Shown here: in pieces, positions 26,312 to 35,241 of the stretch
Layout: every line of letters starts with the position of its first letter
Position numbering within the stretch: the first letter of the stretch is position 1
From: Arthrobacter sp. ISL-30
GTDB taxonomy: Bacteria; Actinomycetota; Actinomycetes; Actinomycetales; Micrococcaceae
Direction: 5' to 3'
Assembly: GCF_018613855.1 (NCBI RefSeq)
Contig: NZ_JAGGPK010000034.1
Span: forward strand, 1-47,812
DNA length: 47,812 nt
Notes under the pieces: model-generated
What the model was told of the DNA's origin: nothing
Databases searched by the model: none
The model's input: the letters and a program-made list of their open reading frames with translations, nothing else
Program-made: the position numbers and the translations under genes

Positions 26312-26962
26312 ATGCCTCAAACCCCACTATCAGCACGAACAACGACCCGCCGGATTCACCGGCTCCTTGTCATCGGCCTGATAGTCATAACAGCGATCAC
26401 AGCAACCCTCATCTACCCGTTGCTGAAATCCTCGTCCTCCGCGCCGTCGCCCTCCTCCTCGGCCCCATTCGCCTTGGATTCTCTTGATCGGGCGCACCAT
26501 GGTGCACTTGGGGAGGCTGACGGTGTCGTCCCGGACGGCGTGACCGTCTTCGATGACGCGGTTCCGGCTGTGGCCAACCTCGATCCAAATCTACTCACGG
26601 CCCTCCGCCAGGCTGCAATGGATGCCCCGGACGACCGGGTCGAGTTCTACGTCTACAGCGGCTGGCGTTCCCCGGACTACCAAAATCATCTTCTCCACGA
26701 GGCGGTCTCCGAGTACGGGTCCGAAGACGAGGCTGCCCGTTGGGTAGCCACCGCCGCGACGTCTCCTCACGTGTCAGGGGACGCGATCGACGTCGGGCAC
26801 TCCGACGCGACGGCGTGGCTGTCCGAACACGGCGCCCAGTACTGGCTGTGCCAGATCTACGGCAACGAAGCCTGGCACTACGAACTACGCCCCGAAGCGA
26901 TCACTCACGGCTGCCCGCGTATGTATGCCGACCCCACCCAGGACCCGAGGATGCAACCGTGA
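26312..26962 (+). CDS. VanY-like D-alanyl-D-alanine carboxypeptidase (M15B)
   Basis: The 216-residue protein has an N-terminal membrane anchor (LLVIGLIVITAITATLIYPLL, about residues 15-35), a Ser/Pro-rich linker, then the M15 peptidase domain. Zinc ligands and catalytic residues are visible in SGWRSPDYQ, HVSGDAIDVG (His and Asp) and NEAWHYEL (Glu and His). It should trim the terminal D-Ala from peptidoglycan stem peptides outside the membrane. It lies divergently from the two-component system with about 90 bp between, the usual layout of vanRS-vanY modules; by itself this does not show glycopeptide resistance. Confidence 0.85.
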   Translation: MPQTPLSARTTTRRIHRLLVIGLIVITAITATLIYPLLKSSSSAPSPSSSAPFALDSLDRAHHGALGEADGVVPDGVTVFDDAVPAVANLDPNLLTALRQAAMDAPDDRVEFYVYSGWRSPDYQNHLLHEAVSEYGSEDEAARWVATAATSPHVSGDAIDVGHSDATAWLSEHGAQYWLCQIYGNEAWHYELRPEAITHGCPRMYADPTQDPRMQP

Positions 26963-26985
26963 CCGGCAGCGAGCAAGGAAAGACG

Positions 26986-28089
26986 ATGACCCAGCTAGAC
27001 ACGGCGGAGACCGGGCAGCGCGGCGCCGGCCACCGGGACACCGGCGCAGGCCACCGGGACACCGGCGCCGGGACCCGGCCCGCGTGCATCACCCAGGCGA
27101 TACGCGACGCCTCCCGACCGGGCCCCTGGACGCGCGGCCCGGTGCTCGCGGCGCTGGCGCTGCTGCTCGGCCTGATCCTGCTGCTGCACGCCTGAATCAT
27201 GGACCGCGGCGGCCTCGGCAGCCTGGTGGAGACCTTCCTGCCGTGGTTCGGCCTGTTCATCCCCGTGCTGCTGGCCGGGGCGCTATGGCGTCGCTCTGCC
27301 TCCGCGGTGGTGGCGCTGCTGTTGCCGATCATGGTGTGGCTGAACCTCTTCGGCGGCCTGCTCGGCGACAAGTCCCACCCGGGCGGGGACCTCACCGTGG
27401 TCGAGCACAACGTCGGCGCCGAAAATCCCGACCCGGTCGGCACCGCCCGCGGCCTGGCCGCCGCCGGTGCTGACGTGCTGGCACTGGTGGAGCTGACCCC
27501 GCAGGCCCTGGGCACGTACGAGGAGGAGTTGGCGAAGGCGTACCCTTACCACGCGGTGCAGGGCACGGTAGGGCTGTGGAGCCAACTGCCTCTTCGGACA
27601 CTCAGCCGGTCGACGTCGGGTTGGCCAGGGACCAGGGGCCGCTGGCGGACACCGGGTCGGTCTCCGTCACGATGGACTCGACCCGGGCGCTGCGCACCAC
27701 GGTGGCCACCGGCCAGGGGCCGCTGGCGGTTTATGTGGCCCACCTGGGGTCAGTACGGGTGTTTCTCAGGAACGGCTTTTGGACGGCAGAGCGGGACAAC
27801 GGCGCGCAGGCGCTCGGCGAGGCCATCGCCGCCGAGCGGAAGGATCGGGTTGTGCTGCTCGGCGACTTGAACGGCAGCATGGATGACCGCGCGTTCGCCG
27901 GCATCACCTCGCAGATGCGCTCCGTCCAGGACGCGGCCGGAGACGGCTTCGGCTTCAGTTGGCCGGCGAAGTTCCCGGTCGTGCGGATCGACCAAATCCT
28001 GGTCCGCGGCGTGGAGCCGAAGAGTTCGTGGGTGCTACCGGCCACCGAGCAGCGACCACCTGCCCGTGGCGGCCGGAATCAGCTGGTGA
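26986..28089 (+). pseudogene. Endonuclease/exonuclease/phosphatase-family membrane protein, broken three times
   Basis: Reading starts at ATG 26986 with a hydrophilic leader and a membrane segment (VLAALALLLGLILLLHA), meets TGA at 27193-27195, and continues in the same frame with two more membrane segments and the EEP domain (LTVVEHNVGAENPDPVG). Near 27592 it changes frame to continue as SDTQPVDVG, VYVAHLGSVRV and VVLLGDLNGSMDD (catalytic). Near 28045 an extra base shifts the tail, which ends SDHLPVAAGISW in another frame. One nonsense change and two indels make it non-functional. The leader contains a 21-bp tandem duplication (27028-27068) encoding GHRDTGA twice. Confidence 0.8.
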
Positions 28090-28167
28090 CCACTCTTGTT
28101 GTCCCGAGTAGCCGGCGGATGGCCGCGCAACCGTAGGCGCACTGCCGCGTAAGGTGGGAGAACAGAG

Positions 28168-28204
28168 AAAAGCCCTGGTCCGGGTTCACTGGATCAGGGC
28201 TTTT
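28168..28204. terminator. Bidirectional terminator
   Basis: aaaagccctg (28168-28177) pairs with cagggctttt (28195-28204). The A-run and T-run at the ends allow function on both strands. It lies between the broken EEP gene and the convergent secreted-protein gene. Confidence 0.75.
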
Positions 28205-28331
28205 CGCTCTTCAAGCTTTGGGGAGTTTCTATGCTTTCAGGGTCCCGGCTTCCCAGTTCCTTGGGTTCCAGGGCTGTTGGGGTCTTGGGTTCATGGGTTC
28301 ATGGGCTCGAAGGTTCCCAGTACGGTCTCTA

Positions 28332-28880
28332 TCACCAGAAGTGGGCCACATCCACTACCAATCGTGAGCCGACCCCGGGGCCGTCGAGGGTGAGTACCCG
28401 GAACGGCAATCGTGCGCGCACACCCAAACCGAAGTCTGAGTAGCCCTCGTAGCTGCCGGCGGATACAACTTGCCGGAACGTCTGGTAACCGGTCACGTTG
28501 CTTAGCTCGTTCGGGTTGGCAGGGTTGTAGGTGGAGTTGCCGTTGGCGTCATAGGACGGCGCATTCACAGTTACTTGAAGGCGGGCGCCTCCCCTGACTG
28601 GAACCGTGTGACCTGATCCAGGTTGTGTAACGTTGTCGACGTAACGGACATGGTAGCCGGCCACCTTGCCGTTGAGGTCGATAACCATGCGGTCAAAGCA
28701 GGTGTGCCGCCCCGTCCGGACGTTCACCACTTGTGCCTCTGTGAAGCCGTCCCGGGATTCGGCCAGTGAACCCCATACGAGTCCGCAATAGGACGTTGTT
28801 GCCGAGGCCGGGCCCGGGGCGACGAGACCAAGCCCTGTGGCCATAAGTATTGCAATCAGCCACACGTGAAGTCTTTTCAC
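28332..28880 (-). CDS. Secreted AMIN-like domain protein
   Basis: The 182-residue protein has a Sec signal peptide (KRLHVWLIAILMATGLGLVAPGPASA). The mature part YCGLVWGSLAES, VVNVRTGRHTCFDRMVIDLNG, YHVRYVDNV and GARLQVTVNAPSYD matches the AMIN-like domain seen in many actinobacterial exported proteins. Two Cys may form a disulfide. The role is unknown; AMIN domains bind cell-wall polymers in other proteins. GTG at 28880 is chosen because AAGGAGG lies 9 nt upstream and the signal peptide then starts correctly. It stands alone. Confidence 0.78.
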   Translation of the reverse strand: MKRLHVWLIAILMATGLGLVAPGPASATTSYCGLVWGSLAESRDGFTEAQVVNVRTGRHTCFDRMVIDLNGKVAGYHVRYVDNVTQPGSGHTVPVRGGARLQVTVNAPSYDANGNSTYNPANPNELSNVTGYQTFRQVVSAGSYEGYSDFGLGVRARLPFRVLTLDGPGVGSRLVVDVAHFW

Positions 28881-29437
28881 TTTGGGCCACCTCCTTGAGT
28901 AGTTGGATACCTCAAGGCTAGGAGCATAAAAACGCATAGAGGAGGCTTGTTTCCGCTTCGGCGCACAACCGTTAATGAGGGCCGAAACGAGTCACGGGAG
29001 CGTGATTAAAGCGGCCCAATCCGAGCCGTTTTTGCAGGTTTGTAATCGGCTTATTGCCCGTTCGTTATGCCTGATAACGGTGCTGAACCCGAGCTGGACA
29101 AGGCGATCGGCCGGCTCTTCACGCCGCCCATGCTGTTGAAGGCAAAGGCGTCGACAACCACTTGGGGTTGCCGACGCCTTCTTTCCTCAGAATTGAACCT
29201 CCCATCGGCGCGAGCCAAACCTCAGGCACTCAGTTCGGCTGCGCTGACGACGGCGCTCCTCCCTCGGCTACTTCCAGACCACAGGCTTTCGAATCGAACC
29301 GGAGTCCCAACCCCACCGGCGCCCTATCCCGGATACTTGCCCTTTCCTATCCAAAGACTTCGCCGAACCTATGGAAAACCACGGGCTCCCTTGATCCAAC
29401 GGCGGCATGGTTAACCCAGCAGAGTGCAGGAGGAGCC
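28881..29437. other. Long intergenic region with one hairpin
   Basis: No convincing gene. A strong imperfect hairpin lies at 29145-29180: aaggcgtcgacaacca and gggttgccgacgcctt pair at 14 of 16 positions around cttg and are followed by ctttcct, so it may be a terminator or the 3' end of an unannotated transcript. Segment 28950-29060 is AT-richer than its surroundings and could hold the promoter of the secreted-protein gene. Confidence 0.35.
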
Positions 29438-29629
29438 ATGAAGCGCATAGCAGCCACCCGGTCCCTTGGCGGGTGCCCCAGCGGAAGCTCACAGGTCAAA
29501 GTGCCCAGCGGAGTCAGTTACCCGGCTACAGGGTGGTGGACGCCATCCGCCACTGAACGCCTGCCCGATCCTCTCGGCAACGGCATTCAAGACACGGGCC
29601 CCCAAATCTGGCCCGACTGTCGTGATTGA
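29438..29629 (+). CDS. Small hypothetical protein (63 aa)
   Basis: ATG 29438 follows GGAGGAG closely, a strong ribosome site, and opens 63 codons (MKRIAATRSLGGCPSGSSQV at the start, ATGWWTPSATERL in the middle). No domain is recognised. The sequence after its stop (to about 29800) reads in another frame as protein-like text (VVIENGRVHVITRGAARKEA), so this may be the front of a longer, frameshifted gene. Confidence 0.3.
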   Translation: MKRIAATRSLGGCPSGSSQVKVPSGVSYPATGWWTPSATERLPDPLGNGIQDTGPQIWPDCRD

Positions 29630-29819
29630 AAACGGCCGGGTGCATGTCATCACACGGGGAGCAGCCCGCAAAGAAGCTGGCCTTGCGGACCATTCGGTCA
29701 CATCCGAGGGGGTGACACCAATGGGGTCCCAGCCTGGCCAGCAGGTGTTTCCGTGCCTTGCGGTTTCGCGGGCCTTCCTGTACGCCAACGACGCCGGCCA
29801 GAGGCCCCCTAAAAGGCCC

Positions 29820-31043
29820 CTAGCTTGGGGGAAAACGCGTCCCCGGGGTGTTTCCCGGCCTTCGCATGCACGCTGCGGCGAGCACGGCGCATGACATCCA
29901 GAGCGCTCCGCTGGGGCCGACCGGTGCGGCCAGCAGTCCGGCCGCGGCCGGCAGGCTCACCTGGCCCAGACGGTTCCCAAGCAGGCGGAGGGCAAGTGCC
30001 GCTCCCCTGGAAGCGGGCGGAACAGCCTGCGTAACGAGCGTCATAGTGATCGGCTGGCCCAGGCCCAGAAAGAAGCCTCCTATGGCAAGCAGGCTCGCCG
30101 CAATCCACGGAAGGTGAAAAAGCCACGGCAACATGGCAAGGGCAGTTCCTGCACCAGCAAGGCTGGCTATGACGAGACCTGGTCGGGTCCAACGGGCGAG
30201 GAGAACTGGCAGGAGCAGGCGGGATGCGATGGATGCGGCTGCACGCGTGGCTAGCAGGATGCCCACTATGACCGGGGGCACGCCTTTGTCTTCTCCTAGG
30301 AGCGGGAGGAACGCCACCAGGATGTCCGTGGTGGCCAGGAGGGCCAGGCTTGCCACCATATTGGTCCGCACTGCCGGGTAACGCAGCAGCGCGGCCACAC
30401 TGTCCGGTCGGGATGGCGACGCCGCGCCCTTCGTGTCGGCGGGTGCCTGCTTCACTGCGGTCCCGAACGCGAACGGAACGGCGAGCACCGAAATGATTCC
30501 GGCGATGAGGAGTGCCGTATTGGCGTCCGAGAGACGCTCCCCGGCAGGAACTCCTTGAGCGGAGCCCATGGCGAGGCCGGCCAGGAGAGGGCCCACCATT
30601 TGTCCCACGGCGAAGGAAGCGGTGAACCACCCGAAGGCGGCGTCCATGTTTTTGAGGGGTACGAATCTGGCGATGGCGGACTGTCCCGCGATGGTGAAGC
30701 ACAGGTGGCCCATGCCGAGCAATGCACTGGCAACGGTGACGAGAAGAAGGGACGGAGATACCGAGAGCACGAAGGGCCCGGCGGCCAGGAGCAGCGTTCC
30801 CACAGCCACAATCCCCCGAAGGGAACTGCGCCTATCCGATACCCTGCCCAGCCATAGAGCTGCGGCCACCGGCACCAGCGCGTACGACGCCGATGTCAGG
30901 CCGACAGTAACAGAGTCGCCGCCCAGCGCCAGGACTTTGTAGGAAATCAGCGGCCGCGCAAGATTCAGGGCGATCTGGCACAGGACGGCGGACGCGATCA
31001 GCATCCATAGCCATGTGCGTGACTGCGGCCGGTTGTTACTCAA
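29820..31043 (-). CDS. Major facilitator superfamily transporter
   Basis: The 407-residue protein has about 12 membrane segments and MFS motif A-like loops (LGRVSDRRSSLRGI near residue 60). There is no characteristic sugar or acid signature; it resembles drug/metabolite efflux MFS proteins. The start is TTG at 31043, preceded by CGGAGGACAC. It lies 27 nt downstream of the LysR gene on the same strand, so the two are probably co-transcribed. Substrate unknown. Confidence 0.85.
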   Translation of the reverse strand: MSNNRPQSRTWLWMLIASAVLCQIALNLARPLISYKVLALGGDSVTVGLTSASYALVPVAAALWLGRVSDRRSSLRGIVAVGTLLLAAGPFVLSVSPSLLLVTVASALLGMGHLCFTIAGQSAIARFVPLKNMDAAFGWFTASFAVGQMVGPLLAGLAMGSAQGVPAGERLSDANTALLIAGIISVLAVPFAFGTAVKQAPADTKGAASPSRPDSVAALLRYPAVRTNMVASLALLATTDILVAFLPLLGEDKGVPPVIVGILLATRAAASIASRLLLPVLLARWTRPGLVIASLAGAGTALAMLPWLFHLPWIAASLLAIGGFFLGLGQPITMTLVTQAVPPASRGAALALRLLGNRLGQVSLPAAAGLLAAPVGPSGALWMSCAVLAAACMRRPGNTPGTRFPPS

Positions 31044-31070
31044 GTGTCCTCCGTCGTTGTTGCCCTCCTG

Positions 31071-31985
31071 TCATCGGAAGTCGGCGCTGTTATCTCTTGC
31101 TACATCCAACAGGGTTGACTGGAACGCCACTTCCGCCGGGGCCCGGACCCTGTCGTGCCGGTGTGCCAGTAGAATCCTGCGGGACGGGGCGCTGGCACCC
31201 AGGGACACGATGCTGACACCAGGATGTTTGTTCACCACGGCCGTTCGCGGGGCAAGGGCTATGCCCAGGCCTACGCTGACCATGGCCTGGGCTTCCTGGT
31301 AATCGTTGGCGTGAAACGCTATCCGGGGCGAGAATCCTGCGGCCTGTGCACTCCTGTGAAGCACTTCGACCACGGGGTGTTCTTCTTCGCGGACGATCCA
31401 TTCCTCCTTGGCCAGATCGCCCATGTCCACCTGCTTGCGGCGGGCGAGCCTGTGGTCCTTGCCCACGATCAGGGCCGTGGCATCCTCGAAGACGGTGGTG
31501 AGTGCGAAGTTCTCCGGATTAAGCCGGTTCCATTCGTAATCCCAGAGGAGAGACATCCCCACTTGGCCGTTTTCGAGCATCTCAATCAGGTCATCAAAGC
31601 GACTACTGCGTACATGCAGCTCGATCGCGGGGTACTGCTTCTTAAATCTGCTGATGACGAGCGGCAGAAAAGAACCGCCCAGGGTCGGAAAGGTCCCCAT
31701 GGTGAGGCTTCCTCGGTTTAGCCCTGCGATTTCGGCCAGATCCGCCTCGGCCGCCGCCATCTGGCGCAGGATTCTGCGTGTGTGCGCCGTGAGGACATGG
31801 CCGGCGTCGGTTGGCACCATGCCCCGGGCCTGCCGCTGAAGCAGCGGCTGCCCGACTTCCGCTTCGAGTCGGCGCAGCTGCTGCGAAACACCCGATGGCG
31901 AGTAAATGTGCTTCTCGGCGGCGGCAGTAATCGAACCAAGTTCGACGACGTCCAGCAGAAGTTCCAGTCTTTTGACGTTCAGCAC
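31071..31985 (-). CDS. LysR-family transcriptional regulator
   Basis: The 304-residue protein has an N-terminal HTH (RLELLLDVVELGSITAAAEKHIYSPSGVSQQLRRLEAEVG) and a substrate-binding domain from about residue 90. It is encoded divergently from the truncated PrpF-family gene and next to an MFS gene, as expected for a local metabolite-responsive activator. In the divergent gap tacat (32032-32036) and atgta (32044-32048) form an inverted repeat of LysR T-N11-A type, a candidate operator (inference). Confidence 0.9.
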   Translation of the reverse strand: MLNVKRLELLLDVVELGSITAAAEKHIYSPSGVSQQLRRLEAEVGQPLLQRQARGMVPTDAGHVLTAHTRRILRQMAAAEADLAEIAGLNRGSLTMGTFPTLGGSFLPLVISRFKKQYPAIELHVRSSRFDDLIEMLENGQVGMSLLWDYEWNRLNPENFALTTVFEDATALIVGKDHRLARRKQVDMGDLAKEEWIVREEEHPVVEVLHRSAQAAGFSPRIAFHANDYQEAQAMVSVGLGIALAPRTAVVNKHPGVSIVSLGASAPSRRILLAHRHDRVRAPAEVAFQSTLLDVARDNSADFR

Positions 31986-32249
31986 GGATACTCCTCCTTG
32001 AAGATCAAGTTAAACCCCCAACAGGATTCTATACATAGTCTTCATGTACGGCGCTTCGAAAGCCATTTTTCGGCACTCCCCGCACTCTAACATCCCAGAA
32101 ACATTGGCCAAAAGCGCCAAAACTCCCGAGAGAATGAAGTAAACGTGCATACAACTGCATTTTTTGCCCGCTGGTAATTCATCCAGGGCTGGCACGACAC
32201 TGAGGTAGGCCAAGAAGGTCTGAGGGCCCAAGGAAGGGCTTTTGGAAAG

Positions 32250-32909
32250 GTGTTGAAAGCGATCGTGTTAAAGATTCCTGCTACGTGGATGCGCGGAGGA
32301 ACCAGCAAGTGCTGGGTCTTCGAATGGGACAGCCTGCAGGTTCCGGGGAAGAGCGTCGATGAGGTCCTTTTGCGTCTCTTCGGAAGCCCCGATAACCGCC
32401 AGATCGATGGTGTAGGCGGCGGGACGTCCACCACTAGCAAGGCTGTGATTCTTTCCCGCTCCATCGCTGAGGACGCCGATGTCGACTACACCTTCGCCCA
32501 GGTCGGCATCGAGGAACAGCGGGTGGACTGGGGCAGCAACTGCGGCAACTGCTCTGCTGTCGTCGCCCCCTACGCCATCCAGCGTGGCTGGGTAAACGCC
32601 GGCCAGGACAGTACAGCCGTCAGGGCCCTGAACACGAACACGAACCAATATTCCGGAACGCAGATGATCCCGGGCGTTCCGTTCCCGGGAATGCCGGTAG
32701 GTATGGGCTTCTTTGACCCCGCCGGAAGGACGACGGGCAAGCTCTTCCCCACCGGCGAGCCGGTGGACAAGTTGACCTTCGACGGACGCCAGGTGGCGGC
32801 GACTCTTATCGACGCCGGCGCTCCCGTGGTCGTCCTGGAAGCTGAAGCCGTAGGCCTGACCGGCCATGAGATCGCAGCGGAAATCGAGCGACGGGCTGAT
32901 GTGTCTTAG
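32250..32909 (+). pseudogene. PrpF-family isomerase, C-terminally truncated
   Basis: The 219-residue product begins with the family text IPATWMRGGTSKCWVF and QIDGVGGGTSTTSKAVIL, then NCGNCSAVVAPYAIQRGWV with the first catalytic Cys. PrpF/methylaconitate isomerase and 4-oxalomesaconate tautomerase proteins run to about 350-390 residues in two mirrored lobes; the second lobe is missing here. The break falls at about 32905, where a fragment of another gene begins on the opposite strand, so a rearrangement removed the 3' half. GTG 32250 follows GGAAAGG. Confidence 0.78.
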
Positions 32910-32963
32910 GCAGCAGATGAGCGGGGTCTTCCACCACAGGTCGCTGGTGGCCTTAAGGCTCAT
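32908..32963 (-). pseudogene. N-terminal relic of a GH13 alpha-amylase/trehalose-synthase-like gene
   Basis: Read on the minus strand from ATG 32963, about 18 codons give MSLKATSDLWWKTPLICCL. SDLWWK followed by a hydrophobic pair and Y/C-C-L is the characteristic start of GH13 alpha-amylase-like proteins. Similarity ends exactly where the truncated PrpF gene ends. The call rests on a very short match from memory. Confidence 0.35.
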
Positions 32964-33018
32964 GTTGCCATCCCCTGCACGACACATTCCCGCCGCATCG
33001 CGATAAACTGGATCAGTC

Positions 33019-33834
33019 ATGATCGGTGCTCCGCTCCGTCTTCTGGCTTGGTTCGTCATCCTAGCGACCCTCCTGTCGGCCTGTGCGCCCGCGATCAGAC
33101 TCGATGAGGTCGCCACCGATCGACCGATCCAGACCTCCTCGGCCCCGCCAGCCGCACGCGATGACGTCCCCGCTCCTCACCGGACCCCGTCCCCCACCCC
33201 GACATCGGTTCCCACGCCGACCCCGGTGCCCCAGGCGTTCGCCCTCAACCTCTACCAGGAGGGGGACTTCGTGCCGCAATACACCTTTGACTGGTGTGTG
33301 GCGGCGAGCATCCAGATCATGCACAACCTCATCGACGACACAAGGGCCGGCACCTGGGCCGATCGCGTTCAGCAGGGCGAGCTGTGGGAGATGGCCCGGG
33401 CACGGTCGTCCAACTCGTTCAACGGCGCCAATCCCTTGGGTTGGGCGCAAGTGCTGAACGAGGTCCGAATGGGGCCGTACGCCGTCGTCAGCATCGCTGA
33501 CTACGAGGAAGCGCTGCAGACCGCTGCGCGCGCCATCGCCGACACGGACCGGCCAGTCGGGCTGGTCCTGTGGCGCGGTCGCCACGTATCTGTGATGAGC
33601 GGCTTCGAGTCATTCGGCGATCCCGACCAGTTCCCGGAGTTCTCGGTCACCGGCATCCGCGTCCAAGATCCGCTCTACCCGTACGGCGGCGAGCAATGGG
33701 GCCCGTCCCCTGCGCCCAACAGCCTGCTCACTCCCGAGCAGTTGGCGACGCAGTTCGTCGTCCGCGAGCCGCGACGCTGGAGCAGCGATCTGCCGACCGG
33801 CTACATGCTGGTGCTGCCGCTCGACCAGGCCTGA
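33019..33834 (+). CDS. Lipoprotein with C39-like (papain-fold) peptidase domain
   Basis: The 271-residue protein has a lipoprotein signal ending LLSAC (Cys near residue 22) and a Pro/Thr-rich linker (PTPTSVPTPTPVP). The globular domain carries DWCVAASIQIMHN with a probable catalytic Cys near residue 93, RGRHVSVMSGFE with a probable catalytic His near residue 192, and VQDPLYPYGG supplying the Asp. This order fits the C39-like peptidase fold, anchored outside the membrane. Substrate unknown. No membrane partner or leader peptide gene is adjacent. Confidence 0.65.
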   Translation: MIGAPLRLLAWFVILATLLSACAPAIRLDEVATDRPIQTSSAPPAARDDVPAPHRTPSPTPTSVPTPTPVPQAFALNLYQEGDFVPQYTFDWCVAASIQIMHNLIDDTRAGTWADRVQQGELWEMARARSSNSFNGANPLGWAQVLNEVRMGPYAVVSIADYEEALQTAARAIADTDRPVGLVLWRGRHVSVMSGFESFGDPDQFPEFSVTGIRVQDPLYPYGGEQWGPSPAPNSLLTPEQLATQFVVREPRRWSSDLPTGYMLVLPLDQA

Positions 33835-34146
33835 CCAAACCTTCGCGCTAGTCGCGGTTCTTGCGCTTCCCGTCCGTGCCGTCCCCGGCACGACGAATGG
33901 AAGGCCGACATCGCCCCCTCGGAAGCCGTCATCGGGTGTCAGCCGGTCAATGAGCAGTTGGTCGGCGGCATCATCTAGCAGCGCGAGTCGCCGGCAGGGG
34001 CACTGGCCGATCGGTCGAACGCCCCGAGCGGTACGGTTAAGTTGTGACGCTGACCCATGAAGGTTCCAGGGACGTAGCGGGCACTCTTGAAATCTGAAGA
34101 CCGCTGGACGTAGATGGTGGCAGACAAAACACCCGAGGAGGTCACC
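33835..34146. other. Intergenic, nothing certain
   Basis: The minus strand has open coding-like text over 33975-34172 (YVQRSSDFKSARYVPGTFMG) without a recognisable family; it could be a gene fragment. No RNA gene or repeat is seen. Confidence 0.25.
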
Positions 34147-34533
34147 ATGACGGTCGCATTCAACCACACCATCGTCTATGCAACCGACAAGCGCCGTTCG
34201 GCAGAGTTCCTGGCCAACGTGCTCGGACTGCCAGAACCCCGACCCATGTGGTCCTTCATGACCGTGCCCCTCGACCACGGAGTGACCCTCGATTTCGCCA
34301 CGGCGGACCGGCCCATCTCCTCACAGCACTACGCCTTCCTGGTCAGCGAGGAGGACTTTGACGGAATCTTCGCAAGGATCCAGGCCCAGGGCATCCCCTA
34401 CTGGGCGGACCCGGGACGGTCCCGCCCACAGCAGATCAACCACAACGACGGCGGACGCGGCGTCTACTTCGCGGATCCTGACGGGCATTTCCTCGAGGCG
34501 ATCACGCGTCCATACGGATCGGGTGCTGCATGA
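34147..34533 (+). CDS. VOC-superfamily (glyoxalase-like) protein
   Basis: The 128-residue protein has the paired beta-alpha-beta-beta-beta pattern of VOC proteins: FNHTIVYATDKRRSAEFLANVLGL at the start and GRGVYFADPDGHFLEAIT at the end, with His near residue 7 and Glu near residue 119 as likely metal ligands. Such proteins are lyases, dioxygenases or resistance binders; the substrate is not predictable. ATG 34147 directly follows GAGGAGGTCACC, which settles the start over the upstream ATG at 34114. Confidence 0.82.
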   Translation: MTVAFNHTIVYATDKRRSAEFLANVLGLPEPRPMWSFMTVPLDHGVTLDFATADRPISSQHYAFLVSEEDFDGIFARIQAQGIPYWADPGRSRPQQINHNDGGRGVYFADPDGHFLEAITRPYGSGAA

Positions 34534-34642
34534 AGTCCCAGACGCTCAGTCCAGATCATGCTGCTACCGCCGGGAAGAAGCCGTTTGCGACGTTTGTTGG
34601 CTTGAGATGCTTTGGGAGGCGTAGTCGGAAGTTGCGCGCCGA

Positions 34643-34947
34643 CTAGAAGTGGTCACCGCCGTTGGCTTTGACGGCCAGGACCGGCCGGTCCGCCTGCATC
34701 AGGATGCGCTGGGCGCGGCTGCCGAGGATGAATTTGCCGCCTGGGTTCGGTGTCGCAGCCCGATGACGATCAGGGAGGCATCTAGTTCACGGGCGACTTC
34801 GAGGAACTCGACGGCGAGGTCGTGCTGGTACGGCGGCTGGATAACTTTTGCGTTCACGCCGGCGTCCGCGGCGCGCTGTGCAGCCTGCTCCAAGACATCG
34901 GAAGGCGCCACGGACTTGTCCACCAACGCGCCTTCACGGGCAAGGTG
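34643..34947 (-). pseudogene. Universal stress protein fragment, truncated and frameshifted
   Basis: On the minus strand the text ALVDKSVAPSDVLEQAA and VEFLEVARELDASLIVIGLRHRT is the middle of a UspA domain. Near 34735 one base is missing, and the ATP-binding tail continues in another frame as GKFILGSRAQRILMQADRPV to the stop at 34643. The N-terminal third is absent; a stop codon lies at 34950. Confidence 0.7.
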
Positions 34948-34983
34948 TCATGTCGCACTACATTTCGAGTAGACCAAGTAGTC

Positions 34984-35241
34984 ATGTCACTGCGCCTCCA
35001 AAAAGACGAGTACCCAGCACTGTTCCGCCATATGCCTATTCGGGGGAACATGGGCCTCATGACTGCTTGTATTGGGGAATCTGCAGCTCTTATCCACCGT
35101 TGCCGATGCTGCGGAGAAGAAACAGACCATTGGTTCTGCCAAGACTGCACCGATCGCGTTGGCAACGGCGACAGCTCACCCGGCCAGGAAGCCATCACGC
35201 CACCAGGGCTTTCCCATAAAAGGGCGCAGGCCGGTACCTGA
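34984..35241 (+). CDS. Possible small zinc-ribbon protein (85 aa)
   Basis: From ATG 34984 an open frame contains CRCCGEETDHWFCQDC, two Cys-x2-Cys pairs 9 residues apart, a plausible zinc-binding knuckle. The rest is unremarkable and no family is recognised. It is surrounded by gene fragments, so it could itself be a relic; no clear ribosome site is visible. Confidence 0.3.
   Translation: MSLRLQKDEYPALFRHMPIRGNMGLMTACIGESAALIHRCRCCGEETDHWFCQDCTDRVGNGDSSPGQEAITPPGLSHKRAQAGT

Noticed and set aside
28205..28331. Repeated gggttc/cttggg text resembling a minisatellite
   Set aside because: The units are short and irregular (gggttcatgggttcatggg) with no constant period; it looks like low-complexity intergenic DNA, not an array.
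29270..29330. tRNA-like T-loop (ggttcgattcg on the minus strand)
   Set aside because: No matching acceptor, D or anticodon stems could be placed at the right distances.
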